A DNA stretch of 64,000 bases, taken from the NCBI RefSeq assembly GCF_009671205.1, contig NZ_CP045309.1, forward strand, positions 6,218,001 through 6,282,000, read 5' to 3'. The number at the start of each line of letters is the position of its first letter. The first letter of the stretch is position 1. Source of the stretch: Micromonospora terminaliae. Lineage in GTDB: Bacteria > Actinomycetota > Actinomycetes > Mycobacteriales > Micromonosporaceae. Made by a program: the position numbers and the translations under genes. Under the pieces are notes generated by a model. The model did no database searches. It saw only the letters and a list, made by a program, of their open reading frames with translations, and was not told the origin of the DNA. Shown here piece by piece: positions 8,707 through 16,940 of the stretch.

Positions 8707-8883
8707 GTGAGCGATCCCGGCATCCGTGTCCCGCGCGGCGACGACGACCGCGTGGTCGACCTCAGCGACGACTTCGTGGTGCTGCCCGAGCAGACCACCG
8801 ACGACACCGACCGTGGCTGGGGCGAGCGCTCGTCGGGCAACGACGACTGGCTGCTCGCCGAGCGCCCCCCGCACTGGGACTGA
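8707..8883 (+). CDS. small acidic protein, 58 aa, unknown function
   Basis: A 58-aa acidic ORF begins at GTG 8707. TATCCT at 8692-8697 lies 9 nt upstream and no Shine-Dalgarno is visible. The composition is very acidic with a patterned core (VVDLSDDFVVLPEQTTDDTDRGWGER) and a Trp/Pro ending (WLLAERPPHWD). As I recall, small proteins ending in RPPHWD-like sequences recur in actinomycetes, so it is likely real, but no function is known. Confidence 0.65.
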   Translation: MSDPGIRVPRGDDDRVVDLSDDFVVLPEQTTDDTDRGWGERSSGNDDWLLAERPPHWD

Positions 8884-8960
8884 CCCCACTCGCCGACGTC
8901 CGCCCGCGCCGACCTGTCCTCGGCGGCGCTGTTCGCCAACGTCCCGTCGGCCGTCCGGAC

Positions 8961-9130
8961 CTGAGCCGTGTCCGCCCCGGGACGAGCCGGTGGTGCCGCG
9001 CGGCCCGGGTGGCGAGGCATCGGGATCCAGCGGCCCTACGAGTACCGGCTCGTTCCGGGCCTGAGCCGTGTCCGTCCCGGGACGAGCCGGTGGTGCCGCG
9101 CGGCCCGGGTGGCGAGGCACAGGAATCCAG
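8961..9130. repeat. direct repeat pair with 100-bp period
   Basis: CTGAGCCGTGTCCG begins at 8961 and again at 9061. About 60 bases match almost perfectly (one C/T change at the 15th base), then similarity fades, with GAGTACCG recurring after each copy. The segment lies in the 295-bp gene-free gap between the 58-aa gene and the SAF-domain gene. It looks like a recent tandem duplication. Nothing else was recognised in this gap. Confidence 0.85.
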
Positions 9131-9178
9131 ACGAGTACCGCGGGCACCGCACCCCCGATCACGCCTACCGGGGCCGGG

Positions 9179-9784
9179 TCATTCGCGTACCACCACGGCG
9201 AAGCGGCTGCCCTCGGGCAGGGCGACCGCGCGCTGGGCCTGTTCGGGGCGGAGCGCCAGGTAGAGCGCCGAGGAACCGTCGACCGCCCCGGCCGCACCGA
9301 CCACGTCGAGGACGAGCGCCCGCGGTGCGAGCAAGGTGGCCGTGCCCGCCGCCCCGCCCGCCGGTACGACCAGGAGGTCCACCCGGGCACCCGGGCGGAG
9401 AACCGCCAGCGCGGCCGGCTCGGCCAGCCGGACCGGCACCCCCACGGCCCCGGCCGGCAACGGCAGCGCCGTGCCCCGGCGATCACCAGCGGCCGGCGCG
9501 CCACCGCCAGCCGGAACGCCACCACCCCGGGCACCACCAGCCGGGGCGCCGCCAGCTGGGGGCTCACCGTCCGAGGCGCCACCAGCCGGGGCATCGCCGT
9601 CTGCGCCGGGAGTCACGGCCGGGCCCGGCGGACAGCCGGCCGGAGTCTGCAGGACGGCCGCGGCCAGCCCGAGCAGCACCGCGACCAGCGCGACCCGGAG
9701 CAACGTGCGCCCCCGGGGCAGCCCGCGCCAGCGCACCGGCCGAAGCGATGCCTCCCCACCCACCACCAGCGCCCTCCCACCCAC
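9179..9784 (-). CDS. SAF domain-containing protein (CpaB/RcpC-like)
   Basis: A 201-aa protein. A short basic N-terminus and one membrane helix (about 28-46, LLRVALVAVLLGLAAAVLQ) are followed by a Gly/Pro/Ala-rich linker with GGAPAGGA-type repeats. The C-terminal SAF-like region (about 105-200: LPLPAGAVGVPVRLAEPAALAVLRPGARVDLLV) resembles the CpaB/RcpC periplasmic proteins of Flp/Tad pili. No other tad genes are visible, so a pilus role is uncertain. The start could be a few residues further in. The 626 bp between this gene and fmdB hold only repeats and a terminator. Confidence 0.7.
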   Translation of the reverse strand: MGGRALVVGGEASLRPVRWRGLPRGRTLLRVALVAVLLGLAAAVLQTPAGCPPGPAVTPGADGDAPAGGASDGEPPAGGAPAGGARGGGVPAGGGAPAAGDRRGTALPLPAGAVGVPVRLAEPAALAVLRPGARVDLLVVPAGGAAGTATLLAPRALVLDVVGAAGAVDGSSALYLALRPEQAQRAVALPEGSRFAVVVRE

Positions 9785-10100
9785 GACTCCGACCGGTACG
9801 CGGGCAGGCTAGGCGCCGAATGACGGCCCCGGCCGCCCCCGCCGGCCCACCTGTGGAAAACCGTCCGACCTGTGGACAGGCCCGGGGAAACGGACAAGCA
9901 CCGGGAAACGAACGTTCGCTGATCGAGCCCGGTCCAGGTGCGTTCCGACGCGTGTTGGCGACCGAGATGCCGACTCGGTACCGATCCGGTGGATCAGGCT
10001 GGGCATGGCGTCCCGGCCGGCGGGATCGAGCGGCGTCCGGGCCGAGAGCTGATGACGCCCGCGAGGGTGATCGCCAACGACCACGGGGCGGCCCGAGCGC

Positions 10101-10202
10101 CCGTTGACCAAGAGGCGACCGCCGTAGCCCAAGAGGCGAGCGGCCGTTGATCAAGAGGTTTGCGTCGGCAGGGCGCGAGATTCTGACGCAAACTTCTTGA
10201 TC
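10101..10202. repeat. CAAGAGG repeat cluster with 18-bp inverted repeat
   Basis: Three degenerate copies of CCGTTGAYCAAGAGGC start at 10101, 10122 and 10144. The last copy is the left arm of an inverted repeat: GATCAAGAGGTTTGCGTC (10149-10166) pairs with 10185-10202 with one mismatch across an 18-nt spacer. The cluster lies in the gene-free stretch 9785-10365. No ORF with convincing composition was found there, and the cluster looks like a dispersed intergenic repeat element. Confidence 0.75.
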
Positions 10203-10365
10203 GACGCCGGAAAACTCGGGCCGCTGCCGGAGGACTCGGGCCGCCAGGACCGGCGGAATGGCGCTCGGGCTGGCCCTGCGTGAGCAGCTCGAGACGGCGC
10301 CGGGTGGGCGCATCACACTCGCCCCGGCACCTGCAGCGAGCCGGGGGAGGAAAGCCCTGGGGAAC

Positions 10366-10404
10366 GCGAAAAGTGGCCATCCGCGTCGGATGGCCACTTT
10401 TCGC
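10366..10404 (-). terminator. hairpin terminator after fmdB-like gene
   Basis: A perfect 18-bp stem (10366-10383 with 10387-10404) closes a 3-nt loop, seven bases beyond the fmdB stop. The stem carries an A4/T4 run at its base. No long U-tract follows, as is usual in actinomycetes. Confidence 0.8.
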
Positions 10405-10410
10405 GGGTGG

Positions 10411-10758
10411 TCAGGAGGAGGAGCTGCTGGCTGCCGGCGTCTTGCTCCCCGACGAAGCGGAGGAGGACGAGCTGGACGAGCCGTTGCTCGACCCGCTGGA
10501 CGAGCTGTCGGACGAGCTGCTGGTCGACGACTCCGACTTCGCCGGCTTGCTCGTGGTGCTCGTGGTGCTGTCGGAACCGGACGAACGGGAGTCCGTGCGG
10601 TAGAAGCCGGAGCCCTTGAACACGATGCCGACGGAGTTGAAGACCTTGCGCAGCCGCCCCTCACACGCCGGGCACTCGGTCAGCGGCGCGTCAGAGAAGG
10701 ACTGCACCGCCTCGAGCTGGTGGCCGCACGCGGTGCAGGCGTACTGGTACGTGGGCAC
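10411..10758 (-). CDS. FmdB family zinc-ribbon protein with Ser-rich tail
   Basis: A 115-aa protein. The N-terminal FmdB zinc ribbon (residues 1-50) shows YQYACTACGH and CPACEGRLRKVF, giving the CxxC...CxxC zinc site, followed by IVFKGSGFYRTD. The last 60 residues are almost pure Ser with Thr, Gly and Lys, a low-complexity tail. GTG 10758 is chosen because GGAGGA precedes it at good distance and the family begins with PTYxY. FmdB-like proteins are proposed regulatory zinc ribbons with no proven activity. It follows the 5-FTHF cyclo-ligase gene on the same strand, 62 bp away. Confidence 0.88.
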   Translation of the reverse strand: MPTYQYACTACGHQLEAVQSFSDAPLTECPACEGRLRKVFNSVGIVFKGSGFYRTDSRSSGSDSTTSTTSKPAKSESSTSSSSDSSSSGSSNGSSSSSSSASSGSKTPAASSSSS

Positions 10759-10820
10759 GTTCTCCTCCGGATCTTGGCTCGGCCGCTTGGCACTCGACGG
10801 ATTCGAGTGCCAATGGTGCG

Positions 10821-11468
10821 TCATGGAACCCGGGTTCGTCCAGCGGAAGCGCCTTGGGCCACATCCGGCACCGCCACCAGGCCGCCCCCCGGCGTGATCA
10901 CGAACCGTACCGGCCGGTCGTGGGGTTGCGCCGGAACCTCCTCGACCAGTTCACCGTCGTGCAGGAGCGCCACCGTGGGGACCGTGCCGGGCACCCGGGC
11001 CAGCGCGCGGTCGTACGAGCCGCCGCCCCGGCCCAGCCGGAACCCCCGGCGGTCCACCGCGAGCGCCGGCACCACCACGAGGTCGGCCCCGGCCACCGCC
11101 GCGCTGCCCAGCGGCGGGCCGGTCGGCTCGCGCAGGCCCCGGCCGGCGGCCCGCATGGACTCCGGGCCGGTGTAGGCGGCCCAGTCCAGGTCTAGGTCGT
11201 CGAGGAGCACCGGCAGCAGCAGCTCGGCCTCCGGCGGCAGCGCCGCGCGCAGGACCGCCGGCAGGTCGGCCCCGCCGGGCTCGGAACCGACCGGCACGTA
11301 CGCGGTCATCCGGGCCGGCCGCAGCCGGCGTACCAGATCGACCAGCCCGGCCTGGACGGCCGCCGCCGCCTCGGCCCGGCGCGGCGCCGGCAGCGACCGG
11401 CGGTGGGCGAGCAGCGCGACGCGGAGGTCCCGCTTGGTCACATCCGCTTCATCCGAAAATTCCGGCAC
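10821..11468 (-). CDS. 5-formyltetrahydrofolate cyclo-ligase
   Basis: A 215-aa enzyme of the 5-FTHF cyclo-ligase (MTHFS/YgfA) family, which converts 5-formyl-THF to 5,10-methenyl-THF with ATP. Family marks are the N-terminal KRDLRVALLAHRRSL, the middle PVGSEPG and the signature FRLGRGGGSYDRAL glycine-rich ATP-binding loop. GTG 11468 is chosen since GGAG lies 6 nt upstream. It is divergent from the diguanylate cyclase gene and lies upstream of fmdB on the same strand, an arrangement often kept in actinobacteria. Confidence 0.92.
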   Translation of the reverse strand: MPEFSDEADVTKRDLRVALLAHRRSLPAPRRAEAAAAVQAGLVDLVRRLRPARMTAYVPVGSEPGGADLPAVLRAALPPEAELLLPVLLDDLDLDWAAYTGPESMRAAGRGLREPTGPPLGSAAVAGADLVVVPALAVDRRGFRLGRGGGSYDRALARVPGTVPTVALLHDGELVEEVPAQPHDRPVRFVITPGGGLVAVPDVAQGASAGRTRVP

Positions 11469-11551
11469 GCAACACTCCTGACGCAACGCTTGCCTCCCGG
11501 TCGCTCTGTGTCAGCATCGCAGGGAGGGGCGCAGTACTTCCGGGGGGAAGC

Positions 11552-13744
11552 TTGACGCTACGCGGGCGGTTGACGGCGGCCTTCCTCACGGTGGTGTTGG
11601 GCCCCGTCCTCCTCGGCGCGTTCTTCGTCGGGTCCACCCTGAGCGCCGTCGACCGCGGCCGCGCCACCGAGCGGCTGGGTGTCGCCGCGGCCGGGGTGCG
11701 CACGTCCGTCGACGCCCTCTGCCAGCAGCTCCGCGCGGCGGCCGACGCGGTTGCGCTGGTCGCCGACCCGGCCGCCCGACCCCGCGCAGCCGATCAGGTG
11801 GTCGGCCGAGGCCTGGCCGCCGCCGTGGTGATCGCCGACCCGGCCGGCCAGACCAGCTACGCCACGCCCGGCGGGCCGCCCGGGCCCTGGCAGGACTGCG
11901 CCGCCGACGCGACGACCGGGACGGTCCGCGCGCTCGCCGCCCGGGTCCGGCTCCGCGACCCGGCCGGCGCCGACCTGGGCACGGTCGCCGCCGCGCAGCC
12001 CGTCGACCCGGCCTTCGTGGCGCGGCTCGCCGCGGTGACCGGGGCGGGGGTCACCCTCCTCGACGACCCGGGCCGGATCACCCACACGACCGAGGACCGG
12101 GAGGTACGCGCAGCGGTGCTGGCCGCCGCCCGCCAGGCGGACGGGGATCGGGTGACCGGCACCGCCGACGGCCGGTACGTGCGGCGGGTCGGTCCCGCCC
12201 CCGGCCAGCCGCTGGCGCTGGTGCTCTCGGTGCCGGGGGAGCGCCCGCCCGGGCTCTACGCGGCCCTGGTCGGTGCCGTGGTGCTGGCCGCGCTGCTCGC
12301 CGTGGTGGCCGCGTGGCGGCTGGCCCGGGTGACGACGCGGCCCCTGGTCGAGCTGGCGGGCGCGGTGGACCGGGTGGCGCACGGCGACCTCACCACCCGG
12401 GTGCCGGTCCGCACCCGCGACGAGATCGGGCGGCTGGCCGGCGCGTTCAACCGGATGACCCGGGAGACCGGCAGCTACGTGGCCGCCCTGACCAGCAGCC
12501 GGGACCAGCTCCGCGGCCACCTGACCGTGCTCGGCGACACCCTGGCCAGCACCCATGACCTGCAACGCATCCTGCGGGTGATCCTGCACAGCGCGATCGC
12601 CGCCACCGGCGCCCGGGCCGGCGCCGTGCTGCTGGTCGACGGCGACGGCGCGCTGGTCGGCCAGTGCGTCGAGGGGCTGGACGGGCGCTGGCCGAGCGGG
12701 GACCCGGCCGACCCGGCCACGTTGCGGGTGCCGGTGGGCGCCGGGATGCTCGGCACGGTGGCCGCCACCGGGGAGCCGCTGCGCGGCCGGTGGGAGCCGG
12801 CGGACACGCCGACCGGGGAGCCGTCCTGCGAGACGTACGTGGCGGTGCCCTTCGCCGCCCCCCGCGGCGCGGAACCCCGCGGCGACCCGGACCGGCCCGG
12901 CCACCCCCCGGCCGACGGCGACGCCGCCGAGCCCGACCGCGCGCTCGGTGTGCTGGCCCTCTACGACCGGCTCGGCGCCGACGAGTTCGACGACGACGAC
13001 CTCGTCACCCTGCGGACCTTCGCCGGGCACGCGGCCGTGGCGGTCGAGAACGTCCGGGTGCACGAGGAGGCGCAGCGGCTCTCGCTGACCGACCCGCTGA
13101 CCGGGCTGTGGAACTACCGCTACCTGCGCGAGTCGATCCGTCGCGAGGTGGAGCGGGCCAACCGCTTCGGCCGGATGCTCAGCGTGCTCGCCCTCGACCT
13201 GGACCGGTTCAAGCACGTCAACGACACCTGGGGCCACGCCGCCGGGGACGCGGTGCTGGTCGAGTTCGCCCGCCGGGTGCGCGGCGAGATCCGCGAGGTC
13301 GACCTCGCGTTCCGGCAGGGCGGCGAGGAGTTCGTGGTGCTGCTGCCGGAGACCGACGCCCGGGGCGCCACGATCGTCGCCGAACGGCTCGGCGCGGTGG
13401 TCCGGGACCAACCGGTGCCGGTGGACGGGCACGCGGGCGAGCCCGTGCGGGTGCCCGTGACCGTCTCCATCGGCATCGCCGTCTACCCCGACCACGCAGC
13501 CGGCGGGCAGCAGGTACTCGATGCCGCCGACGACGCGCTGTACGCGGCGAAGGCCGCCGGCCGCGACGGTTACCGGCTGGCCCAGGCCCCCGATCCGGGC
13601 CCCACCCAGGAGGTCCCCGTGGTGGTCGCCGCGGTCAGTCCGCCCGACGGACTGCCCCGGGCCGGCGCCGGGGACGCCGCGGCGGCGGCACAGGGCGGCG
13701 CGTCTTCCGGTCCTCACCCGCCGCGGCAGACCCGTGGCCGATAG
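11552..13744 (+). CDS. membrane diguanylate cyclase (HAMP-GAF-GGDEF)
   Basis: A 730-aa sensor. A first membrane helix (about 8-30) leads to an extracytoplasmic sensor region to about 230 and a second helix (about 232-255). HAMP (about 255-307), a GAF-like domain (about 325-500) and a GGDEF domain (about 515-680) follow, then a Pro/Ala-rich tail. The active site is an intact GGEEF near residue 590. REVD lies exactly five residues upstream, matching the RxxD inhibitory c-di-GMP site. It should make c-di-GMP from GTP. The start is TTG 11552 with GGGGGGAAG just upstream. The signal sensed is unknown, and no EAL domain is present. Confidence 0.92.
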   Translation: MTLRGRLTAAFLTVVLGPVLLGAFFVGSTLSAVDRGRATERLGVAAAGVRTSVDALCQQLRAAADAVALVADPAARPRAADQVVGRGLAAAVVIADPAGQTSYATPGGPPGPWQDCAADATTGTVRALAARVRLRDPAGADLGTVAAAQPVDPAFVARLAAVTGAGVTLLDDPGRITHTTEDREVRAAVLAAARQADGDRVTGTADGRYVRRVGPAPGQPLALVLSVPGERPPGLYAALVGAVVLAALLAVVAAWRLARVTTRPLVELAGAVDRVAHGDLTTRVPVRTRDEIGRLAGAFNRMTRETGSYVAALTSSRDQLRGHLTVLGDTLASTHDLQRILRVILHSAIAATGARAGAVLLVDGDGALVGQCVEGLDGRWPSGDPADPATLRVPVGAGMLGTVAATGEPLRGRWEPADTPTGEPSCETYVAVPFAAPRGAEPRGDPDRPGHPPADGDAAEPDRALGVLALYDRLGADEFDDDDLVTLRTFAGHAAVAVENVRVHEEAQRLSLTDPLTGLWNYRYLRESIRREVERANRFGRMLSVLALDLDRFKHVNDTWGHAAGDAVLVEFARRVRGEIREVDLAFRQGGEEFVVLLPETDARGATIVAERLGAVVRDQPVPVDGHAGEPVRVPVTVSIGIAVYPDHAAGGQQVLDAADDALYAAKAAGRDGYRLAQAPDPGPTQEVPVVVAAVSPPDGLPRAGAGDAAAAAQGGASSGPHPPRQTRGR

Positions 13745-13747
13745 TCT
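13742..13747 (+). promoter_or_regulatory. -10 hexamer of a probable leaderless gene (galU)
   Basis: TAGTCT ends six bases before ATG 13754, with no Shine-Dalgarno. The expected transcription start coincides with the start codon. Confidence 0.55.
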
Positions 13748-13753
13748 CGCGAC

Positions 13754-14749
13754 ATGTCGGAGCACTCAGCGAACCCCTCAGCGACCGCCGCGACCGGTCG
13801 CTCCCGCGCCGTCAAGGCCGTCATCCCGGCCGCCGGCCTTGCCACCCGGTTCCTGCCGGCCACGAAGGCGGTCCCCAAGGAGCTGCTGCCGGTCGTCGAC
13901 CGGCCGGTCCTCCAGTACATCGTCGAGGAGGCCGCCCAGGCCGGGCTCAACGACGTACTGCTGATCACGGGGCGCGGCAAGACGGCCATGGTGGACCACT
14001 TCGACCGCCGGCCCGACCTGGAGGAGCGGCTGGAGAGCAAGCCCGAGCTGCTGGCCGCCGTCAAGCGCACCGAGGACCTGGCCGAGATCTACACCTGCCG
14101 CCAGCCCGAGCAGCTCGGCCTCGGCCACGCCGTCGGCTACGCCGAGTCGCACGTGGGCGATGCGCCCTTCGCGGTGCTGCTCGGCGACGAGTTCGTCAAG
14201 ATGGACGAGCCGCTCCTGCCGGCCATGCTGGACCTCCAGGCCCGCACCGGCGGCATCGTGCTGGCGTTCTTCGAGGTCGACCCGGCCGAGACCGCGCGCT
14301 ACGGCATCGCCTCGGTCGAGCCGGCCGGGTCCGAGTTCGGCGACCTCGCCGAGGTCGTCAGGGTCACCGGCCTGGTCGAGAAGCCGAAGCCGGAGGACGC
14401 GCCGAGCAACCTCGCCGTCCTCGGCCGCTACGTGCTCCCCGGGAAGATCTTCGACGCGATCCGGCGCACCGAGCCGGGCAGCGGCGGGGAGATCCAGCTG
14501 ACCGACGCCATGGAGATCCTGCGTACGGAGGGGGTGCCGGTGCACGCCATCGTCTACCGGGGCACCCGCTACGACACCGGCCAGCCGCTCGGCTACCTCC
14601 AGACCGTGGTGCAGATCGCCGTCGAGCGCGAGGACCTGGGCGCCGAGTTCCGCAAGTGGCTCACCGAGTTCGTCAACAACGGCGACGAGACGGTCACCGC
14701 GGCGATCCTGAACGGGATGCGCGACCGGTCCGGCGGTGCCGGTACATGA
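13754..14749 (+). CDS. galU: UTP-glucose-1-phosphate uridylyltransferase
   Basis: A 331-aa bacterial GalU making UDP-glucose from UTP and glucose-1-phosphate. The nucleotide-binding motif AAGLATRFLPATKAVPKELL is intact near residue 25. Further family marks are QYIVEEAAQAGLNDVLLITGRGK, the LLGDEFV metal-site region and GRYVLPGKIF with the VEKP segment. Length fits (about 300-330). The stop overlaps the next start (ATGA at 14746-14749), so glp is translationally coupled. UDP-glucose feeds envelope glycans, and galE and galK lie elsewhere in the window. Confidence 0.95.
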   Translation: MSEHSANPSATAATGRSRAVKAVIPAAGLATRFLPATKAVPKELLPVVDRPVLQYIVEEAAQAGLNDVLLITGRGKTAMVDHFDRRPDLEERLESKPELLAAVKRTEDLAEIYTCRQPEQLGLGHAVGYAESHVGDAPFAVLLGDEFVKMDEPLLPAMLDLQARTGGIVLAFFEVDPAETARYGIASVEPAGSEFGDLAEVVRVTGLVEKPKPEDAPSNLAVLGRYVLPGKIFDAIRRTEPGSGGEIQLTDAMEILRTEGVPVHAIVYRGTRYDTGQPLGYLQTVVQIAVEREDLGAEFRKWLTEFVNNGDETVTAAILNGMRDRSGGAGT

Positions 14750-16059
14750 CCGCGACGGCCGACGCCGAGGCGGCCGCGAACGAGTTGACGCCGCTCGCCG
14801 ACTACCTGGGCAGCGTGCTGCGCAGGTTACGCGCGCTGCCTCCGCTCGACCTCGACCTCACCCAGGCGTACGGCAACGTCCTCGCCGAGGACGTGGTCGC
14901 GCCGCACGCGTACCCCGCCTTCGACCAGGCGGCGGTGGACGGGTATGCCGCGCGCTGGGAGGACATCTCCGGAGGGAGCCGGGGGCCGGGCTACGTCCCG
15001 GCCCCCTCCGGTATCCCCGGTGGCCGCAGCATCCGGCTCAACGTGGTCGGCGACCTGGGTGCCGCGAGCTGGCGCCCGGTCCGGCTCACCCCCGGCTCCT
15101 GCTTCTCGGTGGCGGCGGGCGCGCCGCTGCCCGTCGGCGCCGACGTGGTGGTCCCCGTGGAGTGGACCGACCAGGGCATGGCCGCCGTGGAGATCTTCCG
15201 CGCCCCCAAGCGGGGGTACGGCGTCCGCCGCGCCGGCGAGGAACTGCCCGCCGGCACCCTGCTCGCGCGCGCCGGCACGTACGTCTCGCCGGCCCTGGTC
15301 GCGGTCTTCGCGGCGACCGGCATCGGGCACGTGGTGGTCCGGCCCAGCCCGCGGGTGGTCATCGTGGCCACCGGCGACGAACTGGTCGACGTGGGCCGGG
15401 GCAGCCAGCCCGGGCAGGTGGTGGACACCAACTCGCACGCGCTGACCGCCGCCGCGGCCGAGGCGGGCGCGCTGGCGTACCGGGTCGGGATCTGCGACGA
15501 CGACCCGGAGGCGCTGCGCGGCCTGCTGGAGGACCAGACCCTGCGGGCCGACCTCATCATCACCACCGGCGGCACCGGCACCGGCCCCGGCGACATGGTC
15601 CGCCGGATCCTGTCCCGCCGCGAGGGCGGCCGGGCCGGGCCGGTCACCTTCTCGGAGGTCGCCCTCTATCCCGGAACGGCCCTCGGATTCGGTACGGTCG
15701 GCGCCGAGGAGGTGCCGGTGGTGTGTCTTCCCGGTGAGCCCGGCGCGGCGCTGATCGGCTTCGAGGTGCTGGCCCGCCCGGCCATCCAACTGCTGGCGGG
15801 CGCCGAGCCGGTGTTCCGGCCCAGCGTCCGGGCGCACCTGCTGGAGACGGTCTCGTCCCCGGTGGGGCTGCGCGAGTTCCGCCCGGCGCACGTCGCCGAG
15901 CGGCGCGGCGGCGGCTACACCGTGCAGCCGCTCGCCGGTGGGCCGTTCACCCTCTCCGGCCTGGCCGAGGCCAACGGCCTGCTCGTCCTCGGCGAGCGGG
16001 TCACCACCGCGGCGGCCGGGTCCACCGTGGACGTCCTGCTGCTGGACCGGCGCCGGTGA
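14746..16059 (+). CDS. glp: gephyrin-like molybdotransferase Glp (MoeA family)
   Basis: A 437-aa MoeA/gephyrin-family protein. The MoeA N-terminal domains (about 10-185, with FDQAAVDGYAAR) lead to the MoCF-binding domain (about 190-340: VVIVATGDELVD, VVDTNSHAL, ITTGGTGTGPGD) and a C-terminal MoeA IV domain. In actinobacteria this paralog next to galU and glpR has been shown to act in cell division as a cytoplasmic partner of SepF/FtsZ, although it retains the MoeA fold. The synteny here is why Glp is preferred to plain MoeA. No other molybdenum-cofactor gene is near. Catalytic competence cannot be judged from sequence. Confidence 0.82.
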   Translation: MTATADAEAAANELTPLADYLGSVLRRLRALPPLDLDLTQAYGNVLAEDVVAPHAYPAFDQAAVDGYAARWEDISGGSRGPGYVPAPSGIPGGRSIRLNVVGDLGAASWRPVRLTPGSCFSVAAGAPLPVGADVVVPVEWTDQGMAAVEIFRAPKRGYGVRRAGEELPAGTLLARAGTYVSPALVAVFAATGIGHVVVRPSPRVVIVATGDELVDVGRGSQPGQVVDTNSHALTAAAAEAGALAYRVGICDDDPEALRGLLEDQTLRADLIITTGGTGTGPGDMVRRILSRREGGRAGPVTFSEVALYPGTALGFGTVGAEEVPVVCLPGEPGAALIGFEVLARPAIQLLAGAEPVFRPSVRAHLLETVSSPVGLREFRPAHVAERRGGGYTVQPLAGGPFTLSGLAEANGLLVLGERVTTAAAGSTVDVLLLDRRR

Positions 16060-16098
16060 GCGCGAGGAGTGAGCTTGCGAGCCCCGCAGTCGCGAACG
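16060..16098. repeat. copy of dispersed repeat between glp and GNAT gene
   Basis: GCGCGAGGAGTGAGC, then TTGCGAGCCCCGCAGTCGCG, matches a second copy at 34030-34070 inside tatD except that CGGGG is absent here. It occupies most of the 52-bp gap between glp and the GNAT gene. Confidence 0.8.
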
Positions 16099-16111
16099 GA
16101 AGGCTGACTCG

Positions 16112-16756
16112 GTGAGCTGGTTCCGGCGGCCTCCAGGGTGGCCGGCGGTGCTGGTGGACGGTCCGGTGGTGCTGCGGCCGTACCGGCGGTCCGACGCGAC
16201 GAGCTGGTCGGAGATCCGGCGCGCCAACCGGGCCTGGCTGGCGCCCTGGGAGTCGCACCTGCCGGGCAGCTGGGACGAGATGAACTCGCCGGCCGCGTTC
16301 CGCTACGTGCACGCCGACCAGCGGAAATCCGCGCGGACCGGCGACGGCATGCCGTTCGCGGTCTGCCTGCGCGAGAACGGCGCGGAGCGGCTCGTGGGCC
16401 ACCTCAACGTGGGCAGCATCGTGCGGCGCGCGTTCTGCTCCGGGTACGTGGGCTACTGGGTGGACTCCCGGGTCGCCGGCCGTGGCGTCATCCCCACCGC
16501 GGTGGCCCTGGCCGTGGACCACGCCTTCGGCCCCGGCGGGCTGCACCGGATCGAGGTGAACATCCGGCCGGAGAACCAGCCGTCCCGCCGGGTGGTGGAG
16601 AAGCTGGGCTTCCGCGAGGAGGCCTACCACGTGCGCTACATGCACATCGACGGCGCGTGGCGGGACCACATCGGATACGCCATGACCAGTGAGGAAGTGG
16701 TTGCCGAGGGCGGGTTGCTGGCCCGCTGGCACCGCGTGCGTGACAACCGCGGGTGA
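16112..16756 (+). CDS. GNAT family N-acetyltransferase (RimJ/RimL-like)
   Basis: A 214-aa GNAT acetyltransferase of the RimJ/RimL type. The N-terminal VVLRPYRRSDA and the central acetyl-CoA motif (YWVDSRVAGRGVIPTAVALA) are followed by EVNIRPENQPSRRVVEKLGF, the family's second signature. Such enzymes usually acetylate N-termini of ribosomal or other proteins. It sits between glp and glpR in the conserved actinobacterial order, so a link to the division module is possible but unproven. It starts at GTG 16112. Confidence 0.88.
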   Translation: MSWFRRPPGWPAVLVDGPVVLRPYRRSDATSWSEIRRANRAWLAPWESHLPGSWDEMNSPAAFRYVHADQRKSARTGDGMPFAVCLRENGAERLVGHLNVGSIVRRAFCSGYVGYWVDSRVAGRGVIPTAVALAVDHAFGPGGLHRIEVNIRPENQPSRRVVEKLGFREEAYHVRYMHIDGAWRDHIGYAMTSEEVVAEGGLLARWHRVRDNRG

Positions 16757-16940
16757 AGCCTCCCACTCACCACGCCCGGCGCGGCGCACGGAGAAGTCGG
16801 TCGACGGCCCGTAACCTCAAGTAACTGCAAGCTGTGGCAAGCGCTGCCTGCCCGCACGATCTGCGCCATAAACGACGGGCGACGGAAGAAGTTGCGGTCG
16901 TGTGGCGCTCGCCCCGAACTTGGTGACGGGAGGGGTGAGG

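Noticed and set aside
10280..10603. Acidic plus-strand ORF opposite the fmdB Ser-rich tail
   Set aside because: The Asp/Glu/Leu run is the antisense reading of Ser codons and has no ribosome site.
12664..14745. Long upstream extension of the glp frame
   Set aside because: It runs out of frame through the diguanylate cyclase and galU and is Arg/Pro-rich. The ATGA start at 14746 fits the MoeA family.
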